A DNA stretch of 64,000 bases from positions 182,013 through 246,012 of the forward strand of contig NZ_JARFTP010000004.1 of NCBI RefSeq assembly GCF_029167375.1, in the 5' to 3' direction. The position numbers and the translations under genes are program-made. Origin of the DNA: Tsukamurella sp. 8F. GTDB lineage: Bacteria > Actinomycetota > Actinomycetes > Mycobacteriales > Mycobacteriaceae. Of this stretch, positions 60,511 through 64,000 are shown one piece after another. Positions within the stretch are counted from its first letter, which is position 1; each line of letters starts with the position of its first letter. The notes beneath the pieces are model-generated. The model was not told where the DNA came from. It did no database searches and worked only from the letters and a program-made list of their open reading frames with translations.

Positions 60511-60523
60511 TACGGTGTCTGCC
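60511..60523 (+). promoter_or_regulatory. Leaderless promoter -10 element for ddl
   Basis: TACGGT (60511-60516) ends 7 nt before GTG 60524, favouring it over GTG 60515. Confidence 0.65.
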
Positions 60524-61615
60524 GTGACGAGAACCAGGGTGGCAGTGGTCTTCGGCGGCCGGAGCAGCGAGCATGCGGTGTCGTGCGTGTCCGCGGGCAG
60601 CGTGCTGGCGCACCTCGACCCCGAACGGTTCGAGGTCGTACCGGTGGGTATCACGCCCGGTGGCGCCTGGGTCCTGGCGGCCGACGGTGCCGAGCAGCTG
60701 AAGATCGCGGACCGCGCCCTGCCGTCTGTCGCGGAGCGGCCCGCGGATCTCACCCTGGTCGCCGGCGAAGGCGCGGGCGAGCTGGTGTCGCTGCACGCCG
60801 ACGACGCCGGCTCCCTGCTCTCCGCCGTCGACGTCGTGTTCCCCGTGCTGCACGGCCCGTTCGGTGAGGACGGCACGATCCAGGGTCTGCTCGAGATGGC
60901 GGGCGTGCCGTACGTGGGTGCCGGCGTACTCGCCTCCGCGGCGGGCATGGACAAGGAGTTCGCCAAGAAGCTGCTGCGCGCCGAAGGGCTGCCGGTGGGC
61001 GATTTCCACGTCGTCCGGCGTGGTTCCGACACCGTGCCCGACGAGGTCCTCGATCGCCTCGGCCTGCCCCTGTTCGTGAAGCCCGCCCGTGGCGGGTCGT
61101 CGATCGGCATCACCCGTGTGACGTCGCGTGACGGCGTCGCCGGCGCGGTCGTCGCCGCCCGGGAGTACGACCCGAAGGTGATCGTGGAGGCCGCCATCGC
61201 CGGCCGCGAGGTCGAGATCGGTGTGCTGGAGCGGCCGGACGGATCGGTCTCGGCATCGGAGATCGCCGAGATCTCCATGTCCGCCGACACCGAACACGCC
61301 TTCTACGATTTCGAGACCAAGTACCTCGACGATCGGGCTCAGTACACGATTCCTGCGGACCTGCCCGCGGATGCCACCGCAGAGATCAAGCGGCTCGCCG
61401 TCGATGCGTTCGGCGCCATGGACTGCCAGGGCCTGGCGCGCGTCGACTTCTTCTACACCACGGACGGTCCCGTCATCAACGAGATCAACACCATGCCCGG
61501 CTTCACTTCGACCTCGATGTACCCGCGCATGTGGGACGCCGCCGGCGTCGGCTACGCCGATCTCCTCACGACGCTGGTCGAAACGGCTATCGCGCGGGGG
61601 ATCGGGTTGCGCTGA
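60524..61615 (+). CDS. ddl: D-alanine--D-alanine ligase
   Basis: The 363-residue ATP-grasp enzyme makes D-Ala-D-Ala for peptidoglycan. Signatures are [58 protein letters not shown], and the metal site in [20 protein letters not shown] (in part). The start is set by the -10 element. It converges with the DUF3515 gene. It is the target of D-cycloserine in mycobacteria. Confidence 0.96.
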   Translation: MTRTRVAVVFGGRSSEHAVSCVSAGSVLAHLDPERFEVVPVGITPGGAWVLAADGAEQLKIADRALPSVAERPADLTLVAGEGAGELVSLHADDAGSLLSAVDVVFPVLHGPFGEDGTIQGLLEMAGVPYVGAGVLASAAGMDKEFAKKLLRAEGLPVGDFHVVRRGSDTVPDEVLDRLGLPLFVKPARGGSSIGITRVTSRDGVAGAVVAAREYDPKVIVEAAIAGREVEIGVLERPDGSVSASEIAEISMSADTEHAFYDFETKYLDDRAQYTIPADLPADATAEIKRLAVDAFGAMDCQGLARVDFFYTTDGPVINEINTMPGFTSTSMYPRMWDAAGVGYADLLTTLVETAIARGIGLR

Positions 61616-61669
61616 CCCTCCGGCGACGGCGGCGCCACACTGCGGTGGTAGGCGTATCGGCCGGGCGGA

Positions 61670-62206
61670 CTACCCGAAATCGAGCGATGCGGGCTTCAGG
61701 GTGTGATTCACCGCGTCGGAGGCGGCCTGGATGGCGGCGGTGCCGGAGTTGTCGGGAATCCACATCTGGACGTAGGGCCGGTGATCGACCGCGAACCAGT
61801 AGCTACCCAGCCCGCTCTGCGAGGACTCGCTCGGCGCGACGGACAGCCACTGCGTCGTATCCACCATCTGCAGCGACGACGTGCGGGTGAGCCGGGCGGG
61901 TCGCTCGACGCCGCAGCGCAACTCCACGGTGCCCGAATCAGTCGATTGCCAGCGTGCGTAGCCGGCGGGACCGGTTGTGGAGTCGCGGGTGAACTCGCCC
62001 AGCTTCTGCGGCATCGCGGCGATCAGGGACCCGCAGGCCGCGTCCGAGGCCGACGGTGCGGCCACGTCCCGCAAGAGGTGTTGACCGTCCGAGTGCTTCT
62101 TCTGTGCGAGCACCGCGAACACCAGGAAGCCGACGAGTACCGCCACCGGCAACGCGATGGCCGTCGCTATCAGCGCCGGACTCCGCCGCTGCCCTCGCCG
62201 CCTCAT
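61670..62206 (-). CDS. DUF3515-family membrane-anchored protein
   Basis: The 178-residue protein has one N-terminal membrane helix (about residues 12-33, ALIATAIALPVAVLVGFLVF) and an outer domain with two cysteines (AACGSLIAAMP, LRCGVERP) and GSYWFAVDHRPYVQMWIPD. It matches DUF3515, found in Actinobacteria between ddl and thiL (Rv2980 in M. tuberculosis). Function is unknown. ATG 62206 has GGAAGGAT upstream on the complement. It is divergent from thiL. Confidence 0.82.
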   Translation of the reverse strand: MRRRGQRRSPALIATAIALPVAVLVGFLVFAVLAQKKHSDGQHLLRDVAAPSASDAACGSLIAAMPQKLGEFTRDSTTGPAGYARWQSTDSGTVELRCGVERPARLTRTSSLQMVDTTQWLSVAPSESSQSGLGSYWFAVDHRPYVQMWIPDNSGTAAIQAASDAVNHTLKPASLDFG

Positions 62207-62227
62207 GCACGATCCTTCCGCTCCGCC

Positions 62228-62269
62228 GCCCGACACGGTCGTCGGGCGAGCCGATAACCTACCGTAGCG
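62228..62269. promoter_or_regulatory. DUF3515-thiL divergent region
   Basis: GCCCGAC (62228-62234) and GTCGGGC (62241-62247) form a perfect 7-bp dyad. TAACCT (62255-62260) lies 9 nt before the thiL ATG, giving a near-leaderless start. Confidence 0.4.
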
Positions 62270-63232
62270 ATGACCGACAACCTGCCCAGCACCGCCGCCG
62301 ACCTCGGTGAGGACGGTGTGATCGCGCTGGCGACCGCCGCGCTGCGTCCGGACCCGCGGGTGACCGTCGGGCCCGGCGACGACGCCGCGGTCGTGACCGC
62401 GCCCGACGGCCGCGTCGTGATCTCGACGGACGCCGTGGTCGAGGGCCGACACTTTCGATTCGATCTGACGACTCCCGAGCACGTGGGCCGACGCGTGATC
62501 GCTCAGAACGCCGCGGACATCGCAGCGATGGGCGCGGTGTGTACGGCGTTCACGGTGACGCTGGGCTGTCCGCCGGACACCCCGTCGGCGGTCCTCGCCG
62601 GGATCTCGGCCGGCGTAGCGGCCGGAGCGGCACAGGTGGGGGGAGTAGTCGTAGGCGGCGATGTCGTGCGTACGGAGCAGGTCGTCGTCTCGGTGACGGC
62701 GCTGGGCGACCTCGAGGGACGGTCACCCGTGCTGCTGTCCGGTGCGCGCGCCGGCGATGTGGTCGCGCTCGCGGGAGTGGTCGGCCGGTCCGCCGCCGGA
62801 CTCGCGGTACTCGAGGCAGGGGTCGAATCGCCGTCGGAGGAGTGCCTCGACGTCTATCGCGTGCCCCGACCGCCGCTGACCGCGGGGCCGTCCGCGGCCG
62901 ACGCCGGGGCTACGGCTATGACGGACGTCTCCGATGGTCTGATCCGCGACGCGCGGGCGATCGCGCGCGCCAGTGGCGTAGCCCTCGACCTCGGAGCCCT
63001 CACGCCGGATGACGATGTGGTGTCCTGCGCGCACGCGGTGGGCGCGGATCCTTACGAGTGGCTGTACGCAGGTGGCGAGGACCACGCGCTGCTCGCGACC
63101 TTTCCCCCGGATATTCATCTGCCGCAGGGATTTCGGCGAGTGGGCCGGGTTCGCGCCGGCCACGGTGTGACGATCGACGGCGCCCCCGCCACCGTCGGAG
63201 GCGGCTGGACCAGCTTCGGAGTGAAGGAGTGA
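62270..63232 (+). CDS. thiL: Thiamine-monophosphate kinase
   Basis: The 320-residue enzyme phosphorylates thiamine monophosphate to the active diphosphate. It shows [52 protein letters not shown] (in part), [18 protein letters not shown] and [15 protein letters not shown], the Mg-ATP-binding aspartates of the family. ung follows two bases after its stop, with AAGGAG inside the end of thiL. Confidence 0.95.
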   Translation: MTDNLPSTAADLGEDGVIALATAALRPDPRVTVGPGDDAAVVTAPDGRVVISTDAVVEGRHFRFDLTTPEHVGRRVIAQNAADIAAMGAVCTAFTVTLGCPPDTPSAVLAGISAGVAAGAAQVGGVVVGGDVVRTEQVVVSVTALGDLEGRSPVLLSGARAGDVVALAGVVGRSAAGLAVLEAGVESPSEECLDVYRVPRPPLTAGPSAADAGATAMTDVSDGLIRDARAIARASGVALDLGALTPDDDVVSCAHAVGADPYEWLYAGGEDHALLATFPPDIHLPQGFRRVGRVRAGHGVTIDGAPATVGGGWTSFGVKE

Positions 63233-63234
63233 CT

Positions 63235-63912
63235 ATGGCGCGCAGACCCCTTGCAGAGCAGATAGATCCGGATTGGGCCCGGGCACTCGCGCCCGTGGAG
63301 GCGGACATCACGGCGATGGGGGACTACCTGCGCGCCGAGATCGCCGACGGCCGCGGCTATCTCCCGGCCGGCGAGAACGTCTTGCGGGCGTTCACGCATC
63401 CGCTCGATCGCGTGCGGGTGTTGATCGTCGGCCAGGATCCGTATCCCACGCCGGGACACGCTGTGGGGCTGTCGTTCTCGGTGGCACGGGACGTGCGGCC
63501 CGTGCCCCGCAGCCTGCAGAACATCTACGTCGAGCTCGGCTCGGACCTGGGCATGCCGATGCCTCGGCACGGCGACCTGACGGCGTGGGCGGAGCAAGGC
63601 GTGCTGCTGCTCAACCGGGTGCTCACCGTGCAGCCGGGAAAGCCGGCGTCGCATCGCGGTAAGGGTTGGGAGAAGATCACCGAATGCGCGATCGACGCGC
63701 TCGTCGCCCGCGGAGGCCCGCTGGTCGCGATCCTGTGGGGCCGCGACGCAGCCTCGCTGGGACCGCGCCTCGGTGGCACCCCACGGATCGAGTCCCCGCA
63801 TCCGTCACCGTTGTCGGCGAGCCGGGGCTTCTTCGGTTCCCGTCCGTTCAGCCGCGCCAACGCACTCCTCGTCGAGCAGGGCGGCGAGCCGGTCGACTGG
63901 AGCCTGACCTAG
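63235..63912 (+). CDS. ung: Uracil-DNA glycosylase
   Basis: The 225-residue family 1 enzyme removes uracil from DNA. The water-activating motif is [18 protein letters not shown] and the leucine-intercalation motif [27 protein letters not shown] and [10 protein letters not shown] complete the core. AAGGAG (63224-63229) precedes ATG 63235 by 5 nt. It is probably co-transcribed with thiL. The last 88 bases of the window after it hold a GC-rich end that may be a cut-off terminator but no gene. Confidence 0.95.
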   Translation: MARRPLAEQIDPDWARALAPVEADITAMGDYLRAEIADGRGYLPAGENVLRAFTHPLDRVRVLIVGQDPYPTPGHAVGLSFSVARDVRPVPRSLQNIYVELGSDLGMPMPRHGDLTAWAEQGVLLLNRVLTVQPGKPASHRGKGWEKITECAIDALVARGGPLVAILWGRDAASLGPRLGGTPRIESPHPSPLSASRGFFGSRPFSRANALLVEQGGEPVDWSLT

Positions 63913-64000
63913 ACCCGCGCATCTGCTCGCGTGAGTCGGCGACGCACCTGATTCGGCCGGCGCCGGTGCCCGATACGACAGAAGGGCCCCGCCGGCGCCC

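Overview
The window is a GC-rich actinobacterial chromosome segment, almost entirely coding, with no mobile elements, CRISPR arrays or rRNA. The gene content points to the mycolic-acid order Mycobacteriales: a CofC/FbiD enzyme of F420 synthesis, a long-tailed HupB-type HU protein, MutT1 fused to a histidine phosphatase, homologues of LppZ and Cfp6, and a sigK-rskA locus. From memory of M. tuberculosis H37Rv, the runs gatC-gatA-pfkA-gatB, lppZ-doxX-cfp6-ilvBNC-serA-leuB-MFS-FAH-gltX-tRNAs-iclR-leuCD-hupB-mutT1-ppk-cofC-gpsA-ddl-thiL-ung keep the Rv3013-Rv2976 order, with insertions. The insertions and divergence suggest a relative such as Tsukamurella, Gordonia or Dietzia rather than Mycobacterium; the genus is not settled.

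Layout. 1-8.2 kb: end of mnmA, a MetE-like protein, an unknown protein, amt, an F420-type LLM oxidoreductase, a YjbR protein, ligA and kynureninase. 8.2-27.2 kb: gatC-gatA, pfkA and gatB are interspersed with accessory regulator/enzyme pairs (HxlR and a quinone-oxidoreductase-like protein, Rrf2 and AhpD, MerR and NmrA, XRE with an esterase and MFS exporter), a secreted phospholipase A2 with a membrane hydrolase, and a NarL-type two-component system. 27.3-43.9 kb: doxX, ilvD, ilvBNC behind an attenuator, a convergent two-component pair, serA-leuB, gltX and the tRNA-Gln and tRNA-Glu genes. 44-50.1 kb: a seven-gene lipid-modification and sigma-factor operon (FAD oxidase, DUF1365, methyltransferase, DUF1295, lipocalin, SigK, RskA). 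50.2-64 kb: gluconate permease, iclR, leuCD, hupB, mutT1-ppk-cofC, gpsA, ddl, thiL and ung.

How the genes work together. Branched-chain amino acid and serine synthesis (ilvD, ilvB, ilvN, ilvC, leuB, leuC, leuD, serA) lies in one 26 kb stretch. The whole indirect route to Gln-tRNA(Gln) is present: gltX, both tRNAs and gatC, gatA, gatB. DNA maintenance is represented by ligA, ung, mutT1 and hupB. F420 appears as one synthesis gene (cofC) and one likely user (the LLM protein).

The strongest regulatory signal is leaderless transcription. At fifteen starts a TANNNT -10 hexamer ends exactly 7 nt before an ATG or GTG, and several more lie 6-8 nt away; I used this to fix many starts. The most interesting items are a leaderless BCAA leader peptide with a U-tract attenuator before ilvB, a CCGAAT element 7 nt before the first gene of the sigK lipid operon, a KstR-like palindrome fused to a leaderless promoter, a three-copy 20-bp repeat before the gluconate permease, and the secreted phospholipase/membrane hydrolase pair. 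No single wholly new system is proven; the lipocalin-containing SigK lipid operon is the best candidate.
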